This document shows positions 8,069 through 17,326 of a stretch of DNA of 64,000 bases, one piece after another (position 1 is the first letter of the stretch; each line of letters opens with the position of its first letter). Both the position numbers and the translations under genes were made by a program. The notes beneath the pieces are model-generated. The model was not told where the DNA came from and ran no database searches. It was given only the letters and a program-made list of their open reading frames with translations. Source of the stretch: Serratia sp. PL17 (lineage in GTDB: Bacteria > Pseudomonadota > Gammaproteobacteria > Enterobacterales > Enterobacteriaceae); assembly GCF_017832355.1 (NCBI RefSeq), contig NZ_JAFIBY010000003.1, forward strand, positions 310,001-374,000. Direction: 5' to 3'.

Positions 8069-8528
8069 GACAACTCCTGAAGTGTCGAGTGATCTCAAAG
8101 ATAAGGTTGGTGCCAAACGCAATCAACCTACTAGATGGTAGATTACTTTAAGATTGAGGTGTTGTCTACCACTATGGGGGCAACTTCTTAAGATAGAGCT
8201 ACAAACAGGGACGTAAACGCTGCGATATCTACATTATGCGATGTATCGTGCTGACGTCCGAGTTCGGCATCTTGCTAAGCATCTTAATCGCTTGTGAGCT
8301 ATGACCTCCTGACGGCATAGAATCTATGCATCTTTAACAGTACCCAAGTATAGAAGCATAGTTTTCAGTAATTATTGAGTATGAAGGACTGATCAAAAGA
8401 AACAATATAGGCAATCATCATAAAAGTTATTTCTCTCGTACTAAATAACCGTTATAGACTGAAATCACAGAACGATTGACCGAAGTGAAATCAACATTCA
8501 GCAATTCAATTAGCGGGGGAGCGACCAT
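8069..8528. other. Intergenic region, OsmC / cupin operon
   Basis: About 460 bp between divergent genes. It contains operator copy D at 8127-8138 and the ribosome site GGGGGAG just before 8529. I see no RNA gene or ORF of merit. Base composition turns AT-rich to the right, marking the start of a separately acquired block. Confidence 0.4.
8127..8138. promoter_or_regulatory. Putative TetR operator, copy D (OsmC promoter)
   Basis: CCTACTAGATGG followed by TAGATTA, which repeats the right flank of copy C (TAGATATTA). It is about 60 bp upstream of the OsmC start. Confidence 0.6.
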
Positions 8529-9248
8529 ATGGAAATCCACAACCGGACTCCAAATGTATATGACTTGCTTGAAATAAACAAAATCCTACTTTCAACTTCA
8601 AATAATGGTGAGTCATTTGAGAAAGACTTACATCTCAATGGATTCATAGAAAAACCATGGGGACATGAGTATAGAGTTTATTGTGATTCTATTTTTGATG
8701 TATGGCGCCTTCATATATCAAAGAATCAATCCACTTCAATGCATTGTCATATACTCAAAGACACCGTCCTTATATGCCTACATGGTGATGGCGAGACCAG
8801 ATTTCTTGATGGTACACATCAGGCGTTAAAATCTGGGGACAGCATATATATTGCAAAAGGTGTATTCCATCAGACTATTTCGGGAAAATCAGGTATCGAA
8901 TTAATCGAAGTTGAAAATCCAAGAAACAAATTCGACTTACTCAGACTTAAAGATAATTATGGCCGGCAAAATATGGCATATGAAAAGAAATCACAGGAAC
9001 ATGATCTTTTACCTCCTTTGCAACAGATAGCTGCAGGCACATTGATCAGAGAACATGACCTACACAAATTAGCATACTTTTCCGTCAAAAATCTTGATAG
9101 AAAAATGTTGAATGACGAGGATGATTTTATTTTTATTTCATTAGATGTAAAAAGCCATCTAATGGGAAAGATTCATATCCTACGAGCTAAAGATGCCATC
9201 TCAGAAATGTACTGTGGTCAGAATGTATTTTTAATTAACGTCCCGTAA
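8529..9248 (+). CDS. Cupin-domain protein
   Basis: 239 residues, AT-rich. The first half holds one cupin barrel: EKPWGHEYRVY, then STSMHCHILKDTVLICLHG (metal-binding His pair) and LKSGDSIYIAKGVFHQTIS (second cupin motif with His), like the C-terminal domain of mannose-6-phosphate isomerase or sugar-nucleotide pyrophosphorylase cupins. The second half has a second weaker beta-rich section without clear ligands. It is first in a tight four-gene operon with DJ-1, HAD and deacetylase-fold genes. An isomerase, epimerase or dioxygenase role is possible; the reaction is unknown. Confidence 0.7.
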   Translation: MEIHNRTPNVYDLLEINKILLSTSNNGESFEKDLHLNGFIEKPWGHEYRVYCDSIFDVWRLHISKNQSTSMHCHILKDTVLICLHGDGETRFLDGTHQALKSGDSIYIAKGVFHQTISGKSGIELIEVENPRNKFDLLRLKDNYGRQNMAYEKKSQEHDLLPPLQQIAAGTLIREHDLHKLAYFSVKNLDRKMLNDEDDFIFISLDVKSHLMGKIHILRAKDAISEMYCGQNVFLINVP

Positions 9249-9269
9249 CGCAATAAGAAGGAAAATAAC

Positions 9270-9845
9270 ATGTCTAATCCGACACGAGTAGTGATAATCA
9301 CTGGTCCAGGTTTTCAGGATCACGATGTAGTTTATACTTACTATCGTTCTAAAGAGGAAGGATACGATATATCTATTGCAACAAAGGATGGAAGTGCAGT
9401 GACAGGGAAATATGGCATCACTGTTCCTATGGATAAAAGATCCAAAGACAATATTAATTTTGATCAACTCAACGCCACTGATTTTGATGCTGTTATTCTC
9501 ACTGGCGGTCATGAAGCGCCTGATAGAGTTCGCCAAGATCAGAGAGTTAAAGATTTTCTAAAGCAGATGGTAATACAGGGGAAAGTTGTGGCTGGGCTCT
9601 GCCATGGTCCCTGGATTATGATTTCTGCCGGTATTCTAAGAGACAAACTCACCTGCGCTTATGTTGGTCTGAAAGACGATATGGTTAATTCCGGCGCCAA
9701 TGTAATTGAAGCAGATGTAGTTGTCGACGGGAATATCATAACTTGCTCCTATTATGCTGAATGTGGAAAATTTATGCGTCAGACATTCGATGCAATAGAT
9801 AGATGGAAGCGCGGCGAAACTCTTAAAGAACCGCTGGTGGTATAA
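9270..9845 (+). CDS. DJ-1/PfpI-family protein
   Basis: 191 residues, a single class I glutamine-amidotransferase-like (DJ-1) fold. The nucleophile elbow AGLCHGPWIM carries the reactive Cys (about residue 112) followed by His. The Glu expected in the N-terminal loop is replaced in GFQDHDVVY, so the catalytic acid may differ. Family members include proteases, glyoxalases and isonitrile hydratases. It is 21 bp downstream of the cupin gene and 4 bp upstream of the HAD gene, so they are one operon. Confidence 0.82.
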   Translation: MSNPTRVVIITGPGFQDHDVVYTYYRSKEEGYDISIATKDGSAVTGKYGITVPMDKRSKDNINFDQLNATDFDAVILTGGHEAPDRVRQDQRVKDFLKQMVIQGKVVAGLCHGPWIMISAGILRDKLTCAYVGLKDDMVNSGANVIEADVVVDGNIITCSYYAECGKFMRQTFDAIDRWKRGETLKEPLVV

Positions 9846-9849
9846 TTCG

Positions 9850-10581
9850 ATGTTAATAGCAATGGATTTCGACGGGGTCGTGGTTGATGGAGTAGACGAA
9901 TGCATGCTAATTACATGGAATGTATTACATGACAGACCTCTCAGTGATTTTAACCAAGATGTACTTCAAAACATCCCACGCCTGATGGCTAAACGATTCA
10001 GGAAATTAAGGAATTTTGTACGCCATGACGGTCACTTTATTGCCTCATTCACTGAATTTGGTAATGAAGCTATAGATAATGACAGATTCACTGCTATATA
10101 TGAATCAATTCCAACTGAAGATAAGAAAATATTCAGGGATAAGTTCATCCATTATAGGAAGCTGGCAAGAAGTCTCTACCCTGATTTTTGGGCTGAACTA
10201 CACCGTCCGCTATTGGATGTTTCAAATTTATTTGAAACAGCTAATGATATCTATATTGTATCAGGAAAGGATGAAGAGTCTATATTATACATTCTAAGTA
10301 AATATGGTTTAAACATACCCGCGAATAAAATATATGGAAGGATGACTGACAAAAACAAGACTCTTACCTTGCTAAAATCAATAGCCTTCGATAAAAACGA
10401 GGATATTCTATTTATTGATGACAATATCCAAAATGTTATTGATGCATTAGATCATGGCATTCAATCATTTTGGGCTAATTGGGGATACAACATCCCTGAG
10501 CATAAATTAATGGCACTTCAAAAAGGAATTAATGAATTAGATACCGAGGATCTCTTGAAATTAGTCAAGAAACCCTCTTAA
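9850..10581 (+). CDS. HAD-superfamily hydrolase
   Basis: 243 residues with all four HAD motifs: motif I MDFDGVVVDG (nucleophile and acid Asp), motif II IYIVSGKD (Ser), the conserved Lys in TDKNKTLTLLKS and motif IV ILFIDDN. A helical cap lies between motifs I and II (about residues 20-130). Such enzymes are usually phosphatases of small metabolites. Start at 9850 follows the DJ-1 stop by 4 bp; an ATG at 9862 is an alternative. Substrate unknown; it presumably dephosphorylates an intermediate handled by its operon partners. Confidence 0.82.
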   Translation: MLIAMDFDGVVVDGVDECMLITWNVLHDRPLSDFNQDVLQNIPRLMAKRFRKLRNFVRHDGHFIASFTEFGNEAIDNDRFTAIYESIPTEDKKIFRDKFIHYRKLARSLYPDFWAELHRPLLDVSNLFETANDIYIVSGKDEESILYILSKYGLNIPANKIYGRMTDKNKTLTLLKSIAFDKNEDILFIDDNIQNVIDALDHGIQSFWANWGYNIPEHKLMALQKGINELDTEDLLKLVKKPS

Positions 10582-10624
10582 CGCAATATTATTTCAATTT
10601 TTTCTGTATGAGGAGTAATAACTC

Positions 10625-11506
10625 ATGGCGAAAGAAATACTATGTGGTTTTGGAGTGGGTGTAGATGCCGTTGCAGGCTGGCTATCTTCTTATGGGGGAG
10701 AAGATTCTCCAAGCGATATATCTCGCGGTATGTTCGCTGGCGAAGTAGGTACTCCACGTCTTCTGAATCTATTTGACCAGTTTAATATCCCCACCACCTG
10801 GTTTATGCCTGGTCATTCCATCGAAACCTTTCCTCGGCAAATGGAAGCAGTTGTCAATGCTGGACATGAGGTAGGGGTTCATAATTACAGTCATGAAAAC
10901 CCAATATCTATGTCGCCTGACCAAGAAAGAGAAGTCCTTCTAAAAGGCATTGACATGGTCACAAAATTAACAGGGAAGAGACCTACTGGGTATGTCGCTC
11001 CATGGTGGGAATTTTCTCCTGTAACCACAGATCTTCTATTAGAAAATGGCATCAAATATGACCATTCACTAATGCATCATGATCATCAGCCTTATTATGT
11101 CAGGAAAGGTGATTCCTGGACCAAGATAGATTATTCCAAGACACCGACCGAATGGATGAAACCGCTGGTACGCGGAGAAGAGACGGACCTTATTGAATTA
11201 CCCGCCAGTTGGACAATCGACGATATTCCTCCTTTCATGTTCATGAAAACAAAACCCAACAGCCAAGGTTTCATGAATCCCAGGGACATCGAACAGTTGT
11301 GGAGAGATCAATTCGATTGGGTCTACCGTGAGCATGAATATGCGATCTTTACTTTTACGATTCACCCGGACGTATCTGGACGCCCGCACGTATTAATGAT
11401 GCTCGAACGCCTCTTAACTCATATGCTTGGTCATCCAGGGGTGAAATTCCTAAAATTGAATGACATTGCAGATGACTTTGCCAAGCGATCTCCACGGATA
11501 AAATAA
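10625..11506 (+). CDS. Polysaccharide-deacetylase-fold (NodB/PuuE/HpPgdA-like) hydrolase
   Basis: 293 residues. The CE4/NodB barrel is seen from [10 protein letters not shown] (Asp), through [25 protein letters not shown] (His ligands) and [10 protein letters not shown], to a C-terminal [13 protein letters not shown]. The motif H-N-Y-S-H and the absence of a signal peptide place it with the cytoplasmic PuuE allantoinase / HpPgdA / cyclic-imide-hydrolase branch rather than with secreted chitin deacetylases. GAGGAG precedes the ATG. A role in opening a cyclic amide or removing an N-acyl group in the pathway of this operon is inference. Confidence 0.82.
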   Translation: MAKEILCGFGVGVDAVAGWLSSYGGEDSPSDISRGMFAGEVGTPRLLNLFDQFNIPTTWFMPGHSIETFPRQMEAVVNAGHEVGVHNYSHENPISMSPDQEREVLLKGIDMVTKLTGKRPTGYVAPWWEFSPVTTDLLLENGIKYDHSLMHHDHQPYYVRKGDSWTKIDYSKTPTEWMKPLVRGEETDLIELPASWTIDDIPPFMFMKTKPNSQGFMNPRDIEQLWRDQFDWVYREHEYAIFTFTIHPDVSGRPHVLMMLERLLTHMLGHPGVKFLKLNDIADDFAKRSPRIK

Positions 11507-11513
11507 TGACACG

Positions 11514-11538
11514 GCAGCCGATGAGGCTGCCTGTTTTA
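11514..11538 (+). terminator. Rho-independent terminator of the cupin operon
   Basis: GGCAGCC-GATGA-GGCTGCC followed by TGTTTTAT, 8 bp after the deacetylase-fold stop codon. Confidence 0.8.
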
Positions 11539-11544
11539 TGTATC

Positions 11545-12447
11545 TCAAACCATAAATCCGCTATTTTTTGATAGTTCGAGAATTCTGTCTCTTATTCCTG
11601 AAACGAGTGGGTTACGTAATGAGCTATCAATCCATACCAAATAGATTGAATTTATAGGGAGTCTCTCATGGACATTTACTTCAACGATCTGACCTCCTGC
11701 TATGCTTTGGGCGCATAAATACTCAGGCATCACAGTCCAACCAATATTTTCTCGGATCATTCTTTCTAAAATCCGCAAATCCGGTACAGTAATAGACGGA
11801 CGAAGCAGTGCAAAAAATCGCGAAGAATCCTGGAAAACTTCCCTTATCAAGGGTAACTGTTCATCGTAAGCTATTAGAGGAAGCTTCGACAGCGTATCAA
11901 TCACGTCCTCGTTTTCTTTGAAGTTGTCTGCTATGAGTGACGCTACCACAACTATTAACTTTTCCATTCCAATTTCAGCATATCCAAATTTTTGTTTATC
12001 CGGCATAGAAGTTGTGAAACCTAGTTGACAACTTCCGTCCAGAAGACAGCTGTATATGCGCTTCCTATTTCCTGTCAAAACTTTAAATTTAATACCTTCA
12101 TTGAATAATATTTTCACCAAGTACGGTAATTTTGACCACATTAATTCTGCTGGCCCGATGAAAGATACTGTCCCCGAGGACTTTCTTGTACGTGATCTAA
12201 GCATCGACAACTTCAGTTCAATCGTTTCTAAATCTGAAGCCACCAATCTCGCCAATTCCTCCCCATCCACTGTAGCCACCACACCATGTGAACGACGAGT
12301 AAAGAGAACACACCCGGTAAAAGCCTCAAGTGAATGAATGTGGGCAGACATTGCAGGCTGGCTTATGCCCAACCGCATTGCCGCTTTTGAAATCGAACCA
12401 GCTTTGTATACTTCAACAAAACTTCGTAACTGAACCAGATAGCTCAT
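11545..12447 (-). CDS. LysR-family regulator beside the cupin operon
   Basis: 300 residues from the ATG at 12447 (AAGG 9 bases upstream; an ATG three codons earlier has no room for a ribosome site). The winged helix reads AGSISKAAMRLGISQPAMSAHIHSLE, followed by a substrate-binding-like effector domain (SGTVSFIGPAELMWSKLPYL). It is convergent with the cupin-to-deacetylase operon, which is its most plausible target, though LysR regulators more often lie divergent to their targets. Confidence 0.87.
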   Translation of the reverse strand: MSYLVQLRSFVEVYKAGSISKAAMRLGISQPAMSAHIHSLEAFTGCVLFTRRSHGVVATVDGEELARLVASDLETIELKLSMLRSRTRKSSGTVSFIGPAELMWSKLPYLVKILFNEGIKFKVLTGNRKRIYSCLLDGSCQLGFTTSMPDKQKFGYAEIGMEKLIVVVASLIADNFKENEDVIDTLSKLPLIAYDEQLPLIREVFQDSSRFFALLRPSITVPDLRILERMIRENIGWTVMPEYLCAQSIAGGQIVEVNVHERLPINSIYLVWIDSSLRNPLVSGIRDRILELSKNSGFMV

Positions 12448-12871
12448 ACTGCGCATCCTTAAGAGCCTGAAGCTCTCCGATTACGACATAAAATCGAAAG
12501 CCTGCACAGTATTATGTTATAAACATGTTCCGTTAATGCTTCTATACATATTAACTTATTTTAACAATTAAAGGATTTTATAGGGCAAGGATAGAACATA
12601 TCAAGATAACCCATTGATATAGCTATATTTAACGTGCGTTATACTGGTTGGCATTAAGGTTTCAAGCATGCCATGAGATTCGGATTGGCGTGTTGTCTTC
12701 TATTACATACCCTGGGGAGTGATAGTCGCTAAACCTTTAAATTGACTAAACAATCATTGTATTTTTATCTATTAACGTTGACAACCTCAACTCAAATCGA
12801 GTTATCACAAATTCCGTTGGTCAGCGAAGCGGTAGCTTCTTTTAGACCGGTTCGGACTACCTCTCGGAACA
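12448..12871. other. Intergenic region between two LysR genes
   Basis: About 420 bp of AT-rich sequence upstream of the first LysR gene and downstream of the second. I see no gene. It must carry the promoter of the 12447 gene. Confidence 0.35.
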
Positions 12872-13789
12872 TTAATCATCATCCCATGGTGCCCGTTTCC
12901 ATTTTTCAGTCATGAAATCAATAAATACACTTAGCCTACGGGGTATTGGTTCTCGCCGCGCCCGGACAACACTGATCTGAGATGTGTTTGCTTCCCAATC
13001 AGGCAGAACTCGGCAAAGTTTCCCAGCTCTCAATTCATCATGAATATCCCAAGTTTCTCGAAGAGATATGCCAAGCCCCGCCAAACTCCAGGCATGCAAT
13101 ACGTCTCCGTTGTCACTGATAAGGTTGCCAGTAACGCTGATGCTTCTTTCATGACCGTCTTTACGTAACGTCCATGAATTGTGTAAAAAACCCGGGTAAG
13201 CGAATACTAAGCAGTTGTGATTTAAAAGATCTTCTGGTCGCTCAATGGGTGGATGATTCTTCAGGTATTCGGACGATGCGATGAGAATACGTCTATTATT
13301 TGCTATTTTTCTGGCCAGAAGGCGAGAATCAGCCAGATCCCCCATACGAATAGCCAGATCGAAATCACCACTGTAAAGATCCTGGATTTGGTCAGATAAC
13401 CTTAAATCAAAGCCCACCCTCGGATGTACTTGGCAGAATGCAGCGATCGCAGGAGCAACATATTTTCGGCCAAACGGAGCGGGCGCAGTCAAACGAATAT
13501 TTCCGCTTAACTCCTCACTATCCCCTCGGGAAAGTTCCTTCATCTCATCCAGAACGGCCAACGCTACGCGAGCCCTCTCAGCTATAGCTCTGCCCTCGTC
13601 TGTAATACGTAGATTACGGGTGTTTCTTTCAAAAAGTGTAGTGCCAAGTGCAGTTTCCAGCCTGGCTATCTGCTTGCTCACCATCTTGGGGAGTATCTGT
13701 AGGTCTCGTGCTGCGGCAGAGAAATTGTTTCTGTCGACGACGTGTAAAAACACTTCAAGGTCGTCATTTCTCAAGTTTATTTTGTTCAT
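12872..13789 (-). CDS. LysR-family regulator divergent from DJ-1/MFS pair
   Basis: 305 residues from the ATG at 13789 (MNKINLRNDDLEVFLHVVDR is the normal LysR start; a 31-codon in-frame extension lacks homology features). The winged helix contains NNFSAAARDLQILPKMVSKQIARLE and the effector domain begins at LSGNIRLTAPAPFGRKYVAP, as in the CrgA/AphB-like subgroup. The 142-bp divergent gap to the DJ-1 gene at 13932 is the likely control region. Confidence 0.9.
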   Translation of the reverse strand: MNKINLRNDDLEVFLHVVDRNNFSAAARDLQILPKMVSKQIARLETALGTTLFERNTRNLRITDEGRAIAERARVALAVLDEMKELSRGDSEELSGNIRLTAPAPFGRKYVAPAIAAFCQVHPRVGFDLRLSDQIQDLYSGDFDLAIRMGDLADSRLLARKIANNRRILIASSEYLKNHPPIERPEDLLNHNCLVFAYPGFLHNSWTLRKDGHERSISVTGNLISDNGDVLHAWSLAGLGISLRETWDIHDELRAGKLCRVLPDWEANTSQISVVRARREPIPRRLSVFIDFMTEKWKRAPWDDD

Positions 13790-13931
13790 TTTGGGGTAAG
13801 TGTTTGTCCGTTTAGGTCTATTTAAAGGATAAATAGATTGTTCCACAATAAGACTCAATATGACAAGTCTGTTATGTCGCATGCAGTCAGAAGAATTTTG
13901 CTTTAAGTCCCCCCATATAGAGGAAGTTAAA

Positions 13932-14636
13932 ATGCCTAAACGTATCCTGTTTGTATTGACCAGCCATGACCGTAAAGGTCAAGCCGAGAGTAAAGATGCC
14001 GCACCCAGTGGTTTCTATCTTTCTGAGGTGTCTCACCCCTACGATGTACTCACAAAAGAAGGATATGAAATTGATTTCGTGAGTCCCAAGGGGGGCAAGA
14101 CACATGTTGACGGTTTAGACCTCAGCGATCCGGTTAACGCCTCCTTTTGGAATAATGATTCCTTACGCGAGGCAACTAAAACCACATTAAAACCCTCGCA
14201 GATTGATCCTGACGTCTATGACGCCGTCTTCTATGCAGGAGGGCATGCGACGATGTGGGATCTCCCTGACAATATAGAGTTGGCGGGTGTTTCATCACGA
14301 ATTTATGAAAAGGGTGGCGTTGTCGCTGCGGTTTGTCATGGCCCCGCCGGATTGGTGAATATTCGGCTTTCCGATAATGAATATCTGGTTGCAGGCAAAA
14401 AGGTGTCAGCTTTTACCAACGATGAAGAACGTGCCGTAGGGTTGTACGACATTGTTCCATTCTTACTTGAAGACACGCTGAAGCAAAGAGGTGCTGAGCA
14501 TCTTGCAGCCGCAAATTTTCAGCCACAGGTGATTGTCAGCGAGAGATTAGTGACCGGACAGAATCCCGCTTCCGCAAAAGGAGTCGCTGAGGCAATGCTG
14601 CCTTTGTTGGCTTCTATTGAAAATAGAAGAGCCTGA
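13932..14636 (+). CDS. DJ-1/PfpI-family protein (Hsp31/glyoxalase III-like)
   Basis: 234 residues, longer than the DJ-1 protein at 9270 and of a different subgroup. The start is set by GAGGAAG before ATG CCT AAA. The nucleophile elbow is AAVCHGPAGL (Cys then His), with YAGGHATMWDLPDN upstream, as in Hsp31/GATase1-like chaperone-glyoxalases that remove methylglyoxal. The MFS gene follows after 3 bp, so the two are co-transcribed, probably under the divergent LysR regulator. Confidence 0.87.
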   Translation: MPKRILFVLTSHDRKGQAESKDAAPSGFYLSEVSHPYDVLTKEGYEIDFVSPKGGKTHVDGLDLSDPVNASFWNNDSLREATKTTLKPSQIDPDVYDAVFYAGGHATMWDLPDNIELAGVSSRIYEKGGVVAAVCHGPAGLVNIRLSDNEYLVAGKKVSAFTNDEERAVGLYDIVPFLLEDTLKQRGAEHLAAANFQPQVIVSERLVTGQNPASAKGVAEAMLPLLASIENRRA

Positions 14637-14639
14637 GTT

Positions 14640-15833
14640 ATGAAAGAACGCATGCCTTTTGTTATATATGTCTTTGCACTCTGCGCTTTTGCTTTGGGAT
14701 TCACTGAATTTGTCACGATCGGCTTGGTTTCCAGGATATCAGTTGATTTAAACGTCAGTGTCAGTCATGTAGGTACAGCGGTGACAGCCTACGCCCTCGG
14801 TGCCGTAATTGGTGCTCCGGGATTAACTGCGTTGGCAACACGATGGCCTCGTAAAAGATTATTACTTGTTGCTATGGGCCTGTTTACAGTTGGCAATGGT
14901 ATCGTCAGTGCGTCTGAGTCCCTAACGCCTATGTTGATTGCACGATTTGCTTCCGGTTTAGGGCACGGAGTGTTTCTTGCTGTTGCTTCAAGTGTGGCAA
15001 CCCAACTGGCCGGGCGACATCGTGCCGGCGCCGCTGTTTCGGTCGTTTTTGGCGGTCTTACAATTGCGTTGGCATTAGGCGTACCACTTGGTACCTACAT
15101 CGGTAGTCTGTTGAGTTGGCAGTCTATATTCATGGCAGTAACGGCAAGTGGAGCGATCGGTTTCATTGGATTGGCAATGCTGATGCCCACGGATCAAAAT
15201 GATCCATCCTTGCAAGCAAATGCCATGGACGGTTTAAAAGCCATGTTCAATCCACTACTGCTTGCGGGAGCAGGAATTACAGTTTTGGCTTATGCAGGAT
15301 CTTTTGCCCTGTATACGTATATTTCCCCGATTCTACTTCAGGTAACGCATGTAGACGAGCGTACGAGTAGTTTGCTTATGTTGGTATACGGCGTGATGGC
15401 CGCTATCGGGAATGTCTGGGGTGGCCGCCTGACTGACAAGCAAGGTGCAGACCGTGCAGTGATGACAGTTCTTATTGGTCTGGCGATCGTCCTCTTTGCT
15501 ATGTGGTTCTCTGTCTCATCCTTAATGTTAATGGCATTGTTTATTGGCTTGCTTGGAGCATTGACATACGCAGCGGTTCCTTCAATGCAAGCAAGAGTGA
15601 TCGGACTATCTCACATACATGCACCTGAAGCTCCAGCGGTGGCAGCAGGACTGAATATTGCCGGTTTTAACGGAGGTATTGCATTAGGGTCTCTATTGGG
15701 AGGTGTAGCACTGGATGTTACTGGTCTTACAAGCCCTACTTGGGTTGGAGGCGGAGTTGTAATAGTTGGTATTTTGTGGATGTTATTACAAATAAATTCA
15801 AATAAAAGACGCACCACCTCCGATTACTCCTGA
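14640..15833 (+). CDS. MFS transporter (DHA1 drug-efflux type)
   Basis: 397 residues and about 12 hydrophobic segments. TM1 reads MPFVIYVFALCAFALGFTEF and the loop 2-3 region has TALATRWPRKRLLL, as in AraJ/YdhP-type DHA1 exporters of the inner membrane. It is a proton-driven efflux pump by family; the substrate is unknown. It is co-transcribed with the DJ-1 gene 3 bp upstream and followed by a strong terminator. Confidence 0.88.
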   Translation: MKERMPFVIYVFALCAFALGFTEFVTIGLVSRISVDLNVSVSHVGTAVTAYALGAVIGAPGLTALATRWPRKRLLLVAMGLFTVGNGIVSASESLTPMLIARFASGLGHGVFLAVASSVATQLAGRHRAGAAVSVVFGGLTIALALGVPLGTYIGSLLSWQSIFMAVTASGAIGFIGLAMLMPTDQNDPSLQANAMDGLKAMFNPLLLAGAGITVLAYAGSFALYTYISPILLQVTHVDERTSSLLMLVYGVMAAIGNVWGGRLTDKQGADRAVMTVLIGLAIVLFAMWFSVSSLMLMALFIGLLGALTYAAVPSMQARVIGLSHIHAPEAPAVAAGLNIAGFNGGIALGSLLGGVALDVTGLTSPTWVGGGVVIVGILWMLLQINSNKRRTTSDYS

Positions 15834-15850
15834 TAGTACACATAGCATTT

Positions 15851-15890
15851 AAAATGGCTCAGTGAACACCAAATCACTGAGCCATTTTAT
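15851..15890 (+). terminator. Strong rho-independent terminator after the MFS gene
   Basis: Perfect 14-bp arms: AAAATGGCTCAGTG (15851-15864) and CACTGAGCCATTTT (15875-15888), followed by ATTTT. It marks the end of the metabolic cargo; the transfer-associated genes start beyond it. Confidence 0.9.
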
Positions 15891-16052
15891 TTTACCTCTT
15901 TGAAAAATATCACAACCAGATACAAGTAGTGTTTATTTTACAAATTCAGCCTCTATTATTCTGGCCTGTTTAGTATCAATCGTAATTTTAAACACCTTTC
16001 AAAAACACAGCGACATTCATCAGCAATATCATTGTGTGAAAGGAGATGTACT

Positions 16053-16979
16053 ATGTCAGAAAAGCCCACTTACCCAAACATTAGAGATGGAATTCCAGAT
16101 TGGATAACTATCAGGGAGGCTGTTAGACTCTTCAACGGATTGAATGGGTGTAAAATAAAAAAAAGTGATTTTTATCGATTCGCGCTACAAGGTAAAATTC
16201 GTCTTTCAATATATTTTCAATCCCCAGTAATATTGAGGAAAATTAAATCACGAAATCATAAATTAAAGCTAAGACCAATAAAAAGTTCGTCAACGATGAA
16301 ATCATTCATGCTTGCCGAAAGTTCCTTTGTCAGCGAAAACAATTTAACTTTCAGTACTGAAGGAAGATATATCCACCCTGTACAGAGAGTCATCGACACA
16401 ACATTGCTCGGCTATGAATATGTCCTTATACAGCGTTTACTTGCACAATCATTAAAGATTCCACCACCTGTAACTGGAGCAAGGTCGAATAATTATGGCA
16501 TTACCGTTTCTTTATTGGGGGAAGCGTTTCAAGTTTTCGAAAAGATGACATGGCATGAAAGAATCGAACGACAAGTAAAAAGGCTACCTAAAGATATTTC
16601 ATCGGATGATTACGAAAAAATAGCACTAAACGACCTAAAAAAAGATTTTAATAAATGTTATTTTCCTATGCATGAATTACCGAGTGATGCCTGCTTTGTC
16701 CTCAGAAAAAGTGAACTTGATAAGTTGATCAACAAACCGATCGAAAAAGAAATACTTCCACCCTCTCCAACTCGGATATCCACCCCTCTATCACGCCTCT
16801 TCTGGCTTGCCTGCAAAAATAATGAAACTATCAGTCCGCTAATCATGCAACCGTATAAACTATTGTCCATTTTTGAACAATGGGCATCAGAGGAAGGCAT
16901 TACCGATCGATTCAGTGGCGACACGCTCAAGGCTGCGCTTGAGCGCGGCTCGCCCCCTTCCCTGCCAACACAAAAGTAA
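16053..16979 (+). CDS. Hypothetical ICE protein
   Basis: 308 residues; I do not recognise a family. AAGGAG seven bases upstream fixes this ATG over one seven codons earlier. The N-terminus (PDWITIREAVRLFNGLNGCKIKKSDFYRFALQG) looks like a DNA-binding helical segment of the excisionase/AlpA kind. The middle is basic and AT-rich, and the C-terminal third is richer in GC. It precedes the AlpA-like, DUF2857-like and TraR-like genes on the same strand, so it belongs to the ICE control segment. Confidence 0.6.
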   Translation: MSEKPTYPNIRDGIPDWITIREAVRLFNGLNGCKIKKSDFYRFALQGKIRLSIYFQSPVILRKIKSRNHKLKLRPIKSSSTMKSFMLAESSFVSENNLTFSTEGRYIHPVQRVIDTTLLGYEYVLIQRLLAQSLKIPPPVTGARSNNYGITVSLLGEAFQVFEKMTWHERIERQVKRLPKDISSDDYEKIALNDLKKDFNKCYFPMHELPSDACFVLRKSELDKLINKPIEKEILPPSPTRISTPLSRLFWLACKNNETISPLIMQPYKLLSIFEQWASEEGITDRFSGDTLKAALERGSPPSLPTQK

Positions 16980-17117
16980 GATGATGCCCTTCGCTATGAA
17001 AACCCGTATTAAGGATTGTATTTTCCGTAATACGGGCTCATCAGCTTTCTCCACACCACGACTTTGTGTTGTCGTGTTATCTCCCGGCTAGCGCTATATC
17101 TGCCACAGGAGAATACC

Positions 17118-17312
17118 GTGACATCTCATCAGTTATTACGTCTGAAACAGGTTGAAGAAAAAACGGGCCTGAAGCGCTCTCAAATCTATCTGTATATGAA
17201 AGACGGCACCTTCCCCCGCTCAATCAAGATTGGCCCGGCCAGTGTCGCCTGGCTCGAATCGGAAATTGACGAATGGATCAATATTAAATTAGTCCGCCGC
17301 TCAATAGGCTGA
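17118..17312 (+). CDS. AlpA-family regulator / excisionase-like protein
   Basis: 64 residues starting at GTG, preceded by ACAGGAG. LLRLKQVEEKTGLKRSQIYLYMKDGTFPRSIKIGPASVAWLESEIDEW is the complete AlpA (MerR-like winged helix) pattern. Such proteins act as positive regulators of integrase genes or as excisionases in P4-like elements and ICEs. In ICEKp elements a gene called xis lies on the virB side, so this may be the recombination directionality factor; that equivalence is inferred from position. Confidence 0.87.
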   Translation: MTSHQLLRLKQVEEKTGLKRSQIYLYMKDGTFPRSIKIGPASVAWLESEIDEWINIKLVRRSIG

Positions 17313-17326
17313 AGGGAGAAAACACC

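Noticed and set aside
15834-16052. Possible left end of the ICE just before the transfer-associated genes
   Set aside because: No copy of the tRNA-Asn 3' end, tRNA gene or integrase was seen here; the strand of attR at 53004 instead places the other end left of the window.
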